Assembly: GCA_946800325.1 (NCBI GenBank)
Contig: OX326956.1
Coordinates: 9,031,167-9,095,166, forward strand
DNA length: 64,000 bases
From: Luzula sylvatica
Taxonomy: Eukaryota > Streptophyta > Magnoliopsida > Poales > Juncaceae
Reading direction: 5' to 3'
Shown here: positions 8,467 through 23,139 of the stretch, piece after piece
Numbering within the stretch: position 1 is the stretch's first letter
Layout: each line of letters begins with the position of its first letter
Translations under genes and position numbers: made by a program
The notes under the pieces: model-generated
What the model saw: the letters and a program-made list of their open reading frames with translations, nothing else
What the model was told of the DNA's origin: nothing
The model's database searches: none

Positions 8467-9390
8467 GGCGGGATTTGCAAATCCCGCCAAAAAAACAATC
8501 GGCGGGATTTGCAAATCCCGCCAAAAACACAATAGGCGGGATTTGCAAATCCCGCCAAAAACACAATAGGCGGGATTGGTTCAAATCCCGCCAAAAACAC
8601 AATAGGCGGGATTTGCAAATACCGACAAAAACACAATAGGCGGGATTTGTAAATCCCGCCAAAAACAAAATAGGCGGGATTTGTAAATCCCGCCAAAAAC
8701 ACAGTAGGCGGGATTTGCAAATCGATTTGCCAAAAACACAATAGGCGGGATTTGCAAATCCCGCCAAAAACACAATAGGCGGGATTTGCAAATCCCACCA
8801 AAAACACAATAGGCGGGATTACAATAGGCGGGATTTGGAAATCCCGCCAAAAACACAATAGGCGGGATTTGCAAATCCCGCCAAAAACACAATAGGCGGG
8901 ATTTGCAAATCCCGCCAAAAACACAATAGGCAAATCCCGCCAAAAACACAATTGGCGGGATTTGCAAATCCCGCCAAAAACACAGTAGGCGGGATTTGCA
9001 AATCCCGCCAAAAACACAATAGGCGGGATTTGTGCAAATCCCGCCAAAAACACAATAGGCGGGATTTGCAAATCCCGCCAAAAACACAATAGGCAGGATT
9101 TGGAAATCCCGCCAAAAACACAATAGGCGGGATTTGCAAATCCCGCCAAAAACACAATAGGCGGGATCTGCAAATCCCGCCAAAAACACAATAGGCGGGA
9201 TTTGCAAATCCCGCCAAAAACACAATTGGCCGGATTTGCAAATCCCGCCAAAAACACAATAGGCGGGATTTGGAAATCCCGCCAAAAAGACAATAGGCGG
9301 GATTTGCAAAACCCGCCAAAAAGACAATAGGAGGGATTTGTAAATCCCGCCAAAAACACAATTGGCGGGATTTGTAAATCCCGCCAAAAA
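8467..9390. repeat. 34-bp palindromic minisatellite, block 2 (about 28 units)
   Basis: The unit is the same as in block 1. A few units are truncated (near 8816-8823 and 8932-8935) or rearranged (8722-8732), which are normal slippage products. The last units change the spacer to AAAAAGACAATA, and the final one runs without spacer DNA into the first 175-bp satellite monomer (GTCTAACACC at 9391). The large minus-strand frames here encode a 34-residue period and are not genes. Confidence 0.93.
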
Positions 9391-12300
9391 GTCTAACACC
9401 TTCAAAAAATTCAATTATGATATTTTTCAAAAAAATATTAATAATAAAGTGTAACACAAACAAAATACTCAATTTTTATGTCGTAATCAAAATACTCCGT
9501 AATTGAAGACTAACACACACAAATTTCAATTTTTTCGAAACTTTCTTAAAAACGCAAAAACTGAAGTCCAACACCTTCAAAAAAATTGAATTAAGATATT
9601 TCTATTAAAATTGTTAAAATTGAAGTGTAACACAAGCAAAATACTCAATTTTTATGTCGTACTCAAAATGCTCCGTAATCGAAGACTAACACACACAAAT
9701 TTCAACTTTTTCAAAACTTTCTTAAAAATGGAAAAACTGAAGTCTAACACCTTCAAAAAATTCAATCAACATATTTTTAAAAACAAATTTAAAATTGAAT
9801 TGTAACACAAGTAAAATACTCAATTTTCATGTCGTACTCAAAATACTCCATAATTCAAGACTAACACACACAAATTTAAATTTTTGCAAACATTTCTTAA
9901 AAATGAAAAAATTGAAGTCTAACACATTCAAAAAATTCAATTAAAATATTTTTATAAAAATTGTCAAAATTTAAGTGTAACACAAGTAAAATACTCAATT
10001 TTCATGCCGTACTCAAAATACTCCGTAATTGAAGACTAACACACACAAATTTTAGTTTTTTCAAAACATTCTTAAAAATGTGAATAAAGAAGTCTAACAC
10101 CTTCAAAAAATTCAATTATGATATTTTTCAAAAAAATGTTAAAATTATAGTGTAACACAAGCAAAATACTCTATTTTTATGTCGTACTCAAAATGCTCCG
10201 TAATTTAAGACTAACACACACAAATTTCACTTTTTAAAAACTTTCTTAAAAATGCAAAAACTGAAGTCGAACACCTTCAAAAAATTCAATTAAGATATAT
10301 TTATTAAAATTGTCAAAATTTAAGTGTAACACAAATAAAATAGTCAATTTTCAATCCGTACTCAAAATTATCCGTAATTGAAGACTAACACACACAAATT
10401 TTAGTTTTTTCAGAACATTCTTAAAAATGCGAAAACAGAAGTCTAACATCTTCAAAAAATTCAACTATGATATTTTTCGAATAAATCTTAAAATTAAAGT
10501 GTAAAACAAGCAAAATACTAAATTTTTATGTCGTACTCAAAATGCTCCGTAATTGAAGACTGACAAACACAAATTTTAGTTTTTTCAAAACATTCTTAAA
10601 AATGTGAATAAAGAAGTCTAACACCTTCAAAAAAATTCAATTATGATATTTTTCAAAAAAATTTTAAAATTATAGTTTAACACATGCAAAATACTCTATT
10701 TTTATGTCGTACTCAAAATTCTCCGTAATTTAAGACTAACACACACAAATTTCAATTTTTTCAAAACTTTCTTAAAAATGCAAAAACTGAAGTCTAACAC
10801 CTTCAAAAATTTAAATAAAGGTATTTTTATTAAAATTGTCAAATTTTAAGTGTAACACAAATAAAATAGTCAATTTTCAAGTTGTACTCAAAATTATCCG
10901 TAATTGAAGACTAACACACACAAATTTTAGTTTTTTCAGAACATACTTAAAAATGCGAAAACAGAAGTCTGACACCTTCAAAAAATTCAATTAAGATATT
11001 TTTATAAAAATTGTTAAAATTTAAGTGTAACACAAGTAAAATACTCAATTTTAATGCCGTACCCAAAATACTCCGTAATTGAAGACAAACACACACAAAT
11101 TTTAGTTTGTTCAAAACATTCTTAAAAATGTGAAAACAGAAGTCTAACACCTTCAAAAAATTCAATTATGATATTTTTCAAAAAAATGTTAAAATTATAG
11201 TGTAACACAAGCAAAATACTCAATTTTTATGTCGTACTCAAAATGCTCCGTAATTTAAGACTAACACACACAAATTTCACTTTTTTAAAACTTTCTTAAA
11301 AATGCAAAAACTGAAGTCTAACACCTTCAAAAAAATTCAATTAAGATATTTTTATTAAAATTGTCAAAATTTAAGTGTAACACAAATAAAATAGTCAATT
11401 TTCAATCCGTACTCAAAATACTCCGTAATTGAAGACTAACGCACACAAATTTTAGTTTTTTCAGAACATTCTTAAAAATGCGAAAACAGAAGTCTGACAC
11501 CTTCAAAAATTCAATTAAGATATTTTTATTAAAATTGTTAAAATTTAAGTGTAACACAAGTAAAATACTCAATTTTCATGCCGTACTCAAAATTCTCCGT
11601 AATTGAAGACTAACACACACAAATTTTAGTTTGTTCAAAACATTCTTAAAAATGTGAAAACAGAATTGTAACACCTTCAAAAAATTCAATTATGATATTT
11701 TTCAAATAAATGTTGAAATTAAAGTGTAACACAAGCAAAATACTCAATTTTTATGTCGTACTCAAAATGCTCTAACACACACAAATTTCAATTTTTTGAA
11801 AACATTCTTAAAAATGCAAAAACTGAAGTCCAACACATTCAAAAAATTCAATTATGATATTTTTATTAAAATTGTTAAAATTTAAGTGTAACACTAGCAA
11901 AATACTCAATTTTCAAACCGTACTCAAAATACTCCTTAATTGAAGCCTAACACACACAAATTTTAGTTTTTTCAGAACATTTTTAAAAATGCGAAAACAT
12001 AAGTTTGACACCTTCAAAAAATTCAATCAAGATATATTTATAAAAATTGTTAAAATTTAAGTGTAACACAAGTAAAATACTCAATTTTCATGCCGTACTC
12101 AAAATACTCCGTAGTTTAAGACTAACACACACAAATTTTAGTTTCTTCTAAACATTCATAAAAATGCGAAAACAGAAGTCTAACACCTTCAAAAAATTCA
12201 ATTATGATATTTTTTCAAATAAATGTTAAAATTAAAGTGTAACACAAGGAAAATACTCAATTTTTATGTCGTGCTCAAAATGCTCCGTAATTGAAGACTA

Positions 12301-15300
12301 ACACACCCAAATTTCAATTTTTTCAAAACATTTTTAAAAATGCAAAAACTGAAGTCCAACACATTCAAAAAATTCAATTAAGATATTTTTATTAATATTG
12401 TTAAATTTTAAGTGTAACACAAGCAAAATACTCAACTTTCAAGCCGTACTCAAAATACTCCGTAATTGAAGACTAACACACACAAATTTTAGTTTTTTCA
12501 AAACCGTCTTAAAAATGCGAATAAAGAAGTCTAACACCTTCAAAAAATTCAATTATGATATTTTTCAAAATAATGTTAAAATTAAAGTGTAACACAAGCT
12601 AAATACTCAATTTTTATGTCGTACTCAAAATGCTCCGTAATTGAAGACTAACACACACAAATTTCAATTTTTTCAAAACTTTCTCAAAAATGCAAAAACT
12701 GAAGTTTTACCCCTTCAAAATATGCAATTAAGATATTTTTGAAAACAAATTTAAAATTGAAGTGTAACACAAGTAAAATACTCAATTTTCATGTCGTACT
12801 CAAAATACTCCATAATTCAAGACAAACACACAGAAATTTAATTTTTTTCAAAAATTTCTTAAAAATGAAAAAACTGAAGTGTAACACCTTCAAAAAATTC
12901 AATTAATATATTTTTATAAAAAAATTTCAAATTTAAGGGTAACACTAGTAAAATACTCAATTTTCATGCCGTACTCAAAATGCTCCGTAATTGAAGACTA
13001 ACACACACAAATTTCAATTTTTTCAAAACTTTCTTATAAATGCAAAAACTGAAGTCTAACACCTTCAAAATTTGCAATTAAGATATTTTTAAAAACAAAT
13101 ATAAAATTGAATTGTAACACAAGTAAAATACTCAATTTTCATGTCGTAGTCAAAATACTCCATAATTCAAGACTAACACACAAAAATTTAAATTTTTTCA
13201 AAAATTTCTTATAAATGAAAAAACTGAAATCTAACACATTCAAAATATTCAATTAAGATATTTTTATAAAAATTGTTAAAATTTAAGTATAACTCAAATA
13301 AAAAAGTCAATTTTCATGCCGTACTCAAAATACACCGTAATTGAAGACTAACACACACAAATTTTAGTTTGTTCAAAACATTCTTAAAAATGCGAAAACA
13401 GAAGTCTAACACCTTCAAAAAAATTCAATTATGATATTTTTCAAAAAAATGTTAAAATTTTAGTGTAACACAAGAAAAATACTCAATTTTTATGTCATAC
13501 TCAAAATCCTCCGTAATTTAAAACGCACACACACAAATTTCAATTTTTTCAAAACTTTCTTAAAAATGCAAAAACTGAAGTCTAACACCTTCAAAATATT
13601 CAATTAAGATATTTTTCAAAACAAATTTAAAATACTCAATTTTCATGTCGTACTCAAAATATTCCATAATTCAAGACTAACACACACAAATTTAAATTTT
13701 TTCAAAAATTTCTTAAAAATGAAAAAACTGAAGTCTAACACCTTCAAAAAATTCAATGAAGATATTTTTATAAAAATTGTTAAAATTTAAGTGTAACACA
13801 ATTAAAATACTCAATTTTCATGCCGTACTCAAAATACACTGTAATTGAATACTAACACACAAATTTTAGTTTGTTCAAAACATTCTTAAAAATGCGAAAA
13901 CAGAAGTCTAATACCATAAAAAAATTCAATTATGATATTTTTCAAAAAAATGTTAAAATTAAAGTGTAACACAAGCAAAATACTCAATTTTTATGTCGTA
14001 CTCAAAAGCTCCGTAATTTAAGACTAACACACACAAATTTCAATTTTTTCAAAACATTCTTAAAAATTCAAAACCTGAAGTCTAACACCTTCAAAAAATT
14101 CAATTAAGATATTTCTATTAAAATTGTTAAAATTTAAGTGTAACATAAACAAAATACTCAATTTTCAAGCCGTACTCAAAATACTCCGTAATTGAAGACT
14201 AACACACACAAATTTTAGTTTTTTCAGACCATTCTTAAAAATGCGAAAACAGAAGTCTGACACCTTCATAAAATTCAATTATGATATTTTTCAAAAAAAT
14301 GTCAAAATTAAGGTGTAACTCAAGCAAAATACTCAATTTTTATGTCGTACTCAAAATGCTCCGTAATTGAAGACTAACACACACAAATTTTAGTTTGTTT
14401 AAAACATTCTTAAAAATGCTAAAACAGAAGTCTAACACCTTCAAAAAGTTCAATTATGATATTTTTCATATAAATGTTAAAATTAAAGTGTAACACAAGC
14501 AAAATACTCAATTTTTATGTCGTTCTCAAAATGCTCCGTAATTGAAGACTAACACACACAAATTTCAATTTTTTCAAAACTTTCTTAAAAATGCAAAAAC
14601 TGAAGTCCAACACCTTCAAAAAATTCAATTAAGCTATTTTTATTAAAATTGTTAAAATTTAAGTGTAACACAGGCAAAATCCTCAATTTTCAAGCCGTAC
14701 TCAAAATAATCCGTAATTGAAAACTGACACACACAAATTTTAGTTTTTTCAAAACATTCTTAATAATGCAAAAAAAGAAGTCTAACACCTTCAAAAAATT
14801 CAATTATGATATTTTAAAAAAAAAAATTAAATTAAAGTCTTACACAAGCAAAATACTCAATTTTTATGTCGTACTCAAAATGCTCCGTAATTGAAGACTA
14901 ACACACAGAAATTTCAATTTTTTGAAAACTTTCTTAAAAATGCAAAAACTGAAGTCTACCACCTTTAAAATATTCAATTAAGATATTTTTCAAAAACAAA
15001 TTTAAAATTGAAGTGTAACACAAATAAAATACTCAACTTTCATGTCGTACTCAAAATACTCCATAATTCAAGACTAACACACACAAATTTAATTTTTTTC
15101 AAAAATTTCTTAAAAATGAAAAAACTGAAGTCTAACAGCTTCAAAAAATTCAATCAAGATATTTTTATAAAAATTGTTAAAATTTAAGTGTAACACAACT
15201 AAAATACTCAATTTTCATGCCGTACTCAAAATACTCCGTAATTGAAGACTAACTGACACAAATTTTAGTTTTTTCAAAACATTCTAAAAAATGCGAAATC

Positions 15301-18084
15301 AAAAGTCTTAACACCTTCAAAAAAATTTAATATGATATCTTTCAAAAAAATGTTAAAGTTAAAGTGTAACACAAGAAAAATACTCAATTTTTATGTCGTA
15401 CACAAAATGCTCCGTAATTGAAGAACACACAAATTTCAATTTTTTCAAAACTTTCTTAAGAATGCAAAAACTGAAGTCTAACACCTTAAAAAAATTCTAT
15501 GAACATATTTTTAAAAACAAATATTAAATTGAAGTGTAACACAAGTAAAATACTCAATTTTCATGTCGTACTCAAAATACTACATAATTCAAGACTAACA
15601 CACACAAATTTAAATTTTTTCAAACATTTATTAAAAATAAAAAAACTGAAGTCTAACACCTTCAAAAAATTCAATTAATATATTTTTATTAAAATTGTTA
15701 AAATTTAAGTGTAACACAATTAAATACTCAATTTTCATGCCGTACTCAAAATACTCCGTAATTGAAGACTAACCCAAACAAATTTTAGTTTTTTCAAAAC
15801 CTTCTTTAAAATGCAAAAACAGAAGTCTAACACCTTACAAAAATTCAATCATGATATTTTTCAAAAAAATGTTAAAATGAAAGTGTAACACAAGCAAAAT
15901 ACTCAATTTTTTTGTCGTACTCAAAATGCTCCGTAATTTAAGACTAACACACACAAATTTCACTTTTTTCAAAACTTTCTTACAAATGCGAAAACAGAAG
16001 TCTAACACCTTCAAAAAATTCAACTATGATATTTTTTAAAAAAATATTAATAATAAAGTGTAACACAAGCAAAATACTCAATTTTTATGTCGTACTAAAA
16101 ATGCTCCGTAATTGAAGAGTAACACACACAAATTTCAATTTTTTCAAAACTTTCTTAAAAATGCAAAAACTAAAGTCCAACACCGTCAAAAAAATTCAGT
16201 TCAGATATTTTTATTAAAATTGTTAAAATTTAAGTCTAACACAAGCAAAATACTCAATTTTCAAGCCGTACTCAAAATACTCTGTAATTGAAGGCTAACA
16301 CACACAAATTTTAGTTTTCTCAAAACATTCTTAAAAATGAAGAAAACAGAAGTCGAACACCTTCAAAAAATTCAATTATGATATTTTTAAAAAAATATTA
16401 AAATTAAAGTGTAACACAAGCAAAATACTCAATTTTTGTGTCGTACTCAAAATACTCTGTAATTGAAGACTAACACACACAAATTTCAATTTTTTCAAAA
16501 ATTTCTTAAAAATGAAAAAACTGAAGTCTAACACCTTCAAAAAATTCAATTAAGCTATTTTTATAAAAATTGTTAAAATTTAAGTGTAACACAAGTAAAA
16601 TACTCAATTTTCATGCTGTACTCAAAATACTCCGTAATTGAAGACTAACACACACAAATTTTAGTTTGTTCAGAACATTCTTAAAAATGCAAAAACAGAA
16701 GTCTAACACCTTTAAAAAATTCAGTAATGATATTTTTCAAAAAAATGTTCAAATTAAAGTGTAACACAAGCAAAATACTCAATTTTTATCCCGTACTCAA
16801 AATGCTCCGTAATTTAAGAATAACACACACAAATTTCAATTTTTTCAAAACTTTCTTAAAAATGCGAAAACAGAAGTCTAACACCTTCAAAAAATTCAAT
16901 TAAGATATTTTTATTAAGATTGTTAATATTTAAGTTTAACAGAACCAAAATACTCAATTATCAAGCCATACTCAAAATACTCCGTAATTGAAGACTAACA
17001 CAAACAAATTTTGGTTTTTTTCAGAACATTCTTAAAAATGCGAAAACAGAAGTCTGAAACCTTAAAAAAAATTCAATTATGATTTTTTCATAAAAATGTT
17101 AAAATTAAAGTGTAACACAAGCAAAATACTCAATTTTTATATCATACTGAAAATGCTCCGTAATTGAAGACTAACACACACAAATTTCAATTTTTTCAAA
17201 ACTTTCTTAAAAATTCAAAAACTGAAATCTAACACCTTCAAAAAATTCAATTAAAATATTTTTATTAAAATTGTTAAAATTTAACTGTAACACAAACAAA
17301 ATTCTCAATTTTTAAGCTGTACTCAAAATACTCCGTAATTGAAGACTAACACACACGAATTTTAGTTTTTTCAGAACATTCTTAAAAATGCGAAAACAGA
17401 AGTCTGACACCTTCAAAAAATTCAATTAAGATATTTTTATAAAAATTGGTAAAATTTAAGTGTAACACAAGTAAAATACTCAATTTTCATGCCGTACTCA
17501 AAATACTCCGTAATTGAAGACTAACACATACAAATTTTAGTTTCTTCAAAACATTCTTAAAAATGCGAAAACATAAGTCTAACACCTTCAAAAAATTCAA
17601 TTATGATATTTTTAAAAAAAAATTTAATAATAAAGTGTAACACAAGCTAAATACTCAATTTTTATGTCGTACTCAAAATGCTCCGTAATTGAAAATTAAC
17701 ACATAGAAATTTTATTTTTTTCAAAAGTTTCTTAAAAATGCAAAAACAGAATTCCAACACGTTCAACAAATTCAATTAAGATATTTTTATTAAAATTGTT
17801 AAAATTTAAGTGTACCACAAGCAAAATACTCAATTATCAAGCCGTACTCAAAATACTCCGTAATTGAAGACTAACACACACAAATTTTAGTTTTTTCAGA
17901 ACATTCTAAAATGCGAAAACAGAAGTCTGATAGATTCAAAAAATTCAATTATGATATTTTTCAAATAAATGTTAAAATTAAAGTGTAACTCAAGCAAAAT
18001 ACTCAATTTTTATGTCGTACTCAAAATGCTCCGTAATTGAAGACTAACACACACAAATTTTAGTTTGTTCAATACATTCTTAAA

Positions 18085-20770
18085 AATGCGAAAACTGAAG
18101 TCTAACACCTTTAAAAAATTCAATTAAGATATTTTTATAAAAATTGTTAAAATTTATGTGTAACACAAGTAAAATACTCAATTTTCATACCGTATTCAAA
18201 ATACTCCGTAATTGAAGACTAACACACACAAATTTTAGTTTGTTCAAAACATTCTTAAAAATGTGAAAACAGAAGTCTAAAACCTTCAAAAAATTCAATT
18301 ATAATATTTTTCAAAAAAATGTTAATAATAAAGTGTAACACAAGCAAAATACTCAATTTTTATGTCGTACTCAAAATGCTCCGTAATTGAAGACTAACAC
18401 ACACAAATTTCAATTTTTTCAAAACTTTCTTAAAAATGCAAAAACTGAAGTCCAACACCTTCAAAAAATACAATTAAGGCATTTTTATTAAAATTGTTAA
18501 AATTTAAGTGTAACACAAAGAAAATACTCAATTGTCAAGCCGTACTCAAAGTACTCCGTAATTGAGGACTAACACACACAAATTTTAGTTTTTTTAATAC
18601 ATTGTTAAAAATCCGTAAACAGCAGTCTAACATCTACAAAAAATTCAATTATGATATCTTTCAAAAAAATGTTAAAATGAAAGTGTAACACAAGCAAAAT
18701 ATTCAATTTTTATGTCGTACTCAAAATGCTTTGTAATTGAAGACTAACACACACAAATTTCAATTTTTTCAGAACTTTCTTAAAAATGCAAAAACTGAAG
18801 TCTAACACCATCAAAAAATTCAATTAAGATATTTTTATTAAAATTGTTAAAATTTAAGTGTGACACAAGTAAAATACTCAATTTTCATGCTGTACTCAAA
18901 ATACTCCGTAATTGAAGACTAACACACACAAATTTTAGTTTTTTCAGAACATTCTAAAATGCGAAAACAGAAGTCTGATAGCTTCAAAAAATTCAATTAT
19001 GATATTTTTCAAAAAAATGTTAAAATTAAAGTGTAACTCAAGCAAAATACTCAATTTTTATGTCGTACTCAAAATGCTCCGTAATTGAAGACTAACACAC
19101 ACAAATTTTAGTTTGTTCAAAACATTCTTAAAAATGCGAAAACTGAAGTCTAACACACCTTCAAAAAATTCAATGATGATATTTTTCAAATGAATGTTAA
19201 AATTGAAGTGTAACACAAGTAAAATACTAAATTTTCATGTCGTTCTCAAAATACTCCATAATTCAAGGCTAACAAACACAAATTTAAATTTTTTCAAAAA
19301 TTTCATAAAAATGAAAAAACTGAAGTCTAACACCTTTAAAAAATTCAATTAAGATATTTTTATAAAAATTGTTAAAATTTATGGGTAACACAAGTAAAAT
19401 ACTCAATTTTCATGCCGTACTCAAAATACTCCGTAATTGAAGACTAACACACACAAATTTTAGTTTGTTCAAAACATTCTTAAAAATGTGAAAACAGAAG
19501 TCTAACACCTTCAAAAAATTCAATTATAATATTTTTCAAAAAAATGTTAATAATAAAGTGTAACACAAGCAAAATACTCAATTTTTATGTCGTACTCAAA
19601 ATGCTCCGTAATTGAAGACTAACACACACAAATTTCAATTTTTTCAAAACTTTCTTAAAAATGCAAAAACTGAAGTCCAACACCTTCAAAAAATTCAATG
19701 AAGGCATTTTTATTAAAATTGTTAAAATTTAAGTGTAACACAAAGAAAATACTCAATTGTCAAGCCGTACTCAAAGTACTCCGTAATTGAGGCCTAACAC
19801 ACACAAATTTTAGTTTTTTTAATACATTGTTAAAAATCCGTAAACAGAAGTCTAACACCTTCAAAAAATTCAATTATGATATCTTTCAAAAAAATGTTAA
19901 ATTGAAACTGTAACACAAGCAAAATATTCAATTTTTATGTCGTACTCAAAATGCTCCGTAATTGAAGACTAACACACACAAATTTCAATTTTTTCAGAAC
20001 TTTCTTAAAAATGCAAAAACTGAAGTCTAACACCATCAAAAAATTCAATTAAGATATTTTTATTAAAGTCGTTAAAACTTAAGTGTGACACAAGTAAAAT
20101 ACTCAATTTTCATGCTGTACTCAAAATACTCCGTAATTGAAGACTAACACACACAAATTTTAGTTTTTTCAGAACATTCTAAAATGCGAAAACAGAAGTC
20201 TGATAGCTTCAAAAAATTCAATTATGATATTTTTCAAAAAAATGTTAAAATTAAAGTGTAACTCAAGCAAAATACTCAATTTTTATGTCGTACTCAAAAT
20301 GCTCCGTAATTGAAGACTAACACACACAAATTTTAGTTTGTTCAAAACATTCTTAAAAATGCGAAAACTGAAGTCTAACACACCTTCAAAAAATTCAACG
20401 ATGATATTTTTCAAATGAATATTCAAATTGAAGTGTAACACAAGTAAAATACTAAATTTTCATGTCGTACTCAAAATACTCCATAATTCAAGATTAACAA
20501 ACACAAATTTAAATTTTTTCAAAAATTTCATAAAAATTAAAAAAACTGAAGTCTAACACCTTTAAAAAATTCAATTAAGATATTTTTATAAAAATTGTTA
20601 AAATTTATGTGTAACACAAGTAAAATACTCAATTTTCATGCCGTACTCAAAATACTCCGTAATTGAAGACTAACACACACAAATTTTAGTTTGTTCAAAA
20701 CATTCTTAAAAATGTGAAAACAGAAGTCTAAAACCTTCAAAAAATTCAATTATAATATTTTTCAAAAAAA
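18085..20770 (+). repeat. Higher-order repeat, 7 monomers (1225 bp)
   Basis: Private variants recur exactly 1225 bases apart: ATCCGTAAAC at 18611 and 19836, TGACACAAGT at 18861 and 20086, a CACACC insertion at about 19155 and 20380, and AATTTATG at 18151 and 19376, then 20602. That is seven monomers, present a little over twice. Confidence 0.85.
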
Positions 20771-23139
20771 TGTTAATAATAAAGTGTAACACAAGCAAAA
20801 TAATCAATTTTTATGCCGTACTCAAAATGCTCCGTAATTTAAGAATAACACACACAAATTTCAATTTTTTCAAAACTTTCTTAAAAATGCGAAAACAGAA
20901 GTCTAACACCTTCAAAAAATTCAATTAAGACATTTTTATTAAGATTGTTAAAATTTAAGTTTAACACAACCAAAATACTCAATTGTCAAGCCGTACTCAA
21001 AATACTCCGTAATTGAAGACTAACACAAACAAATTTTAGTTTTTTTCAGAACATTCTTAAAAATGCGAAAACAGAAGTCCGACACCTTAAAAAAAATTCA
21101 GTTATGATTTTTTCAAAAAAATGTTAAAATGAAAGTGTAACACAAGCAAAATATTCAATTTTTACATCATACTCAAAATGCTCCGTAATTGAAGACTAAC
21201 ACACACACATTTCAATTTTTTCAGAACTTTCTTAAAAATGCAAAAACTGAAGTCTAACACCATCAAAAAATTCAATTAAGATATTTTTATTAAAATTGTA
21301 AAAATTTAAGTGGGACACAAGTAAAATACTCAATTTTCAAGCCGTACTCAAAATACTCCGTAATTGAAGACTAACACACACGAATTTTAATTTTTTCAGA
21401 ACATTCTTAAAAATGCGAAAACAGAAGTCTGACACCTTCAAAAAATTCAATTATGATAGTTTTCCAAAAAATGTTAAAATGAAAGTGTAACTCAAACAAA
21501 ATACTCTATTTTTATGTCGTACTCAAAATGCTCCGTAATTGAAGACTAACACACACATATTTTAGTTTGTTTAAAACATTCTTAAAAATGAGAAAACAGA
21601 AGTCTAACACCTTCAAAAAGTTCAATTATGATATTCTTCAAATAAATGTTAAAATTAAAGTGTAACGCAAGCAAAATACTCAATTTTTATGTCGTACTCA
21701 AAGTGCTCCGTAATAGAACACTAATACAAACAAATTTCAATTTTTTCAAAACTTTCTTAAAAATGCAAAAACTGAAGTCCAACACCTTCAAAAAATTCAA
21801 TTAAGATATTTTTATTAAAATTGTTAAAATTTAAGCGTAAGACAAGAAAAATACTCAATTTTCAAGCCGTACTAAAAATACTCCGAAGACTAACACCCAC
21901 AAATTTTAGTTTTTTCAGAACATTCTTAAAAATGCGAAAAAAGGAGTCTAACACCTTCAAAAAATTCAATTATGATATTTTTTTTTAAAATGTTAAAATT
22001 AAAGTGTAACACAAGTAATATACTCAATTTTTATGTCGTACTCAAAATGCCTCGTAATTGAAGACTAACACACACAAATTTCAATTTTTTCAAAACTTTC
22101 TTAAAAATCCAAAAACTGAAGTCCTTCAAAAAATTCAATTAACCTATTTTTAAAAACAAATTTAAAATTGAAGTGTAACACAAATAAAATACTCAATTTT
22201 CATGTCGTACTCAAAATACTCCATAATTCAAGACTAACACACAAAAATTTAAATTTTTTCAACAATTTCTTAAAAATGCAAAAAACTGAAGTCTAACACC
22301 TTCAAAAAATTCAATTAAGATATTTTTATAAAAATTGGTAAAATTTAAGTGTAACACAAGTAAAATACTCAATTTTCATGCCGTACTCAAAATACTCTGT
22401 AATTGAAGACTAACACATACAAATTTTAGTTTCTTCAAAACATTCTTAAAAATGCGAAAACATAATTCTAACACCTTCAAAAAATTCAATTATGATATTT
22501 TTAAAAAAAATATTAATAATAAAGTGTAACACAAGCAAAATACTCAATTTTTATGTCGTACTCAAAATGCTCCGTAATTGAAAATTAACACACAGAAATT
22601 TTATTTTTTTCAAATGTTTCTTAAAAATGCAAAAACTGAACTCCAACACCTTCAAAAAATTCAATTAAGATATTTTTATTAAAATTGTTAAAATTTAAGT
22701 GTAACACAAGCAAAATACTCAATTATCAAGCCGTTCTCAAAATACTCCGTAATTGAAGACTAACACACACAAATTTTAGTTTTTTCAGAACATTCTTAAA
22801 TGCGAAAACAGAAGTCTGACAGCTTCAAAAAATTCAATTAAGATACTTTTATTAAAATTGTTAAAATTTAAGTGTAACACAAGCAAAATACTCAATTATC
22901 AAGCCGTTCTCAAAATACTCCGTAACTGAAGACTAACACACACAAATTTCAATTTTTTCAAAACATTCTTAAAAATGCAAAAACTGAAGTCCAACAACTT
23001 CAAAAAATTCAATGAAGGCATTTTTATTAAAATTGTTAAAATTTAAGTGTAACACAAAGAAAATACTCAATTGTCAAGCCGTACTCAAAATACTCCGTAA
23101 TTGAAGACTAACACACACAAATTTTTGTTTTTTTAATAC

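Noticed and set aside
7768..9390. CRISPR-like array
   Set aside because: Units follow each other without unique spacers, the DNA is plant nuclear, and no cas genes are present. It is a minisatellite.
7563..9472. Long overlapping minus-strand frames (up to 367 codons) through the palindromic array
   Set aside because: They translate a stop-free 34-bp repeat in all three frames, giving a 34-residue period; this is a repeat artefact, not a protein family.
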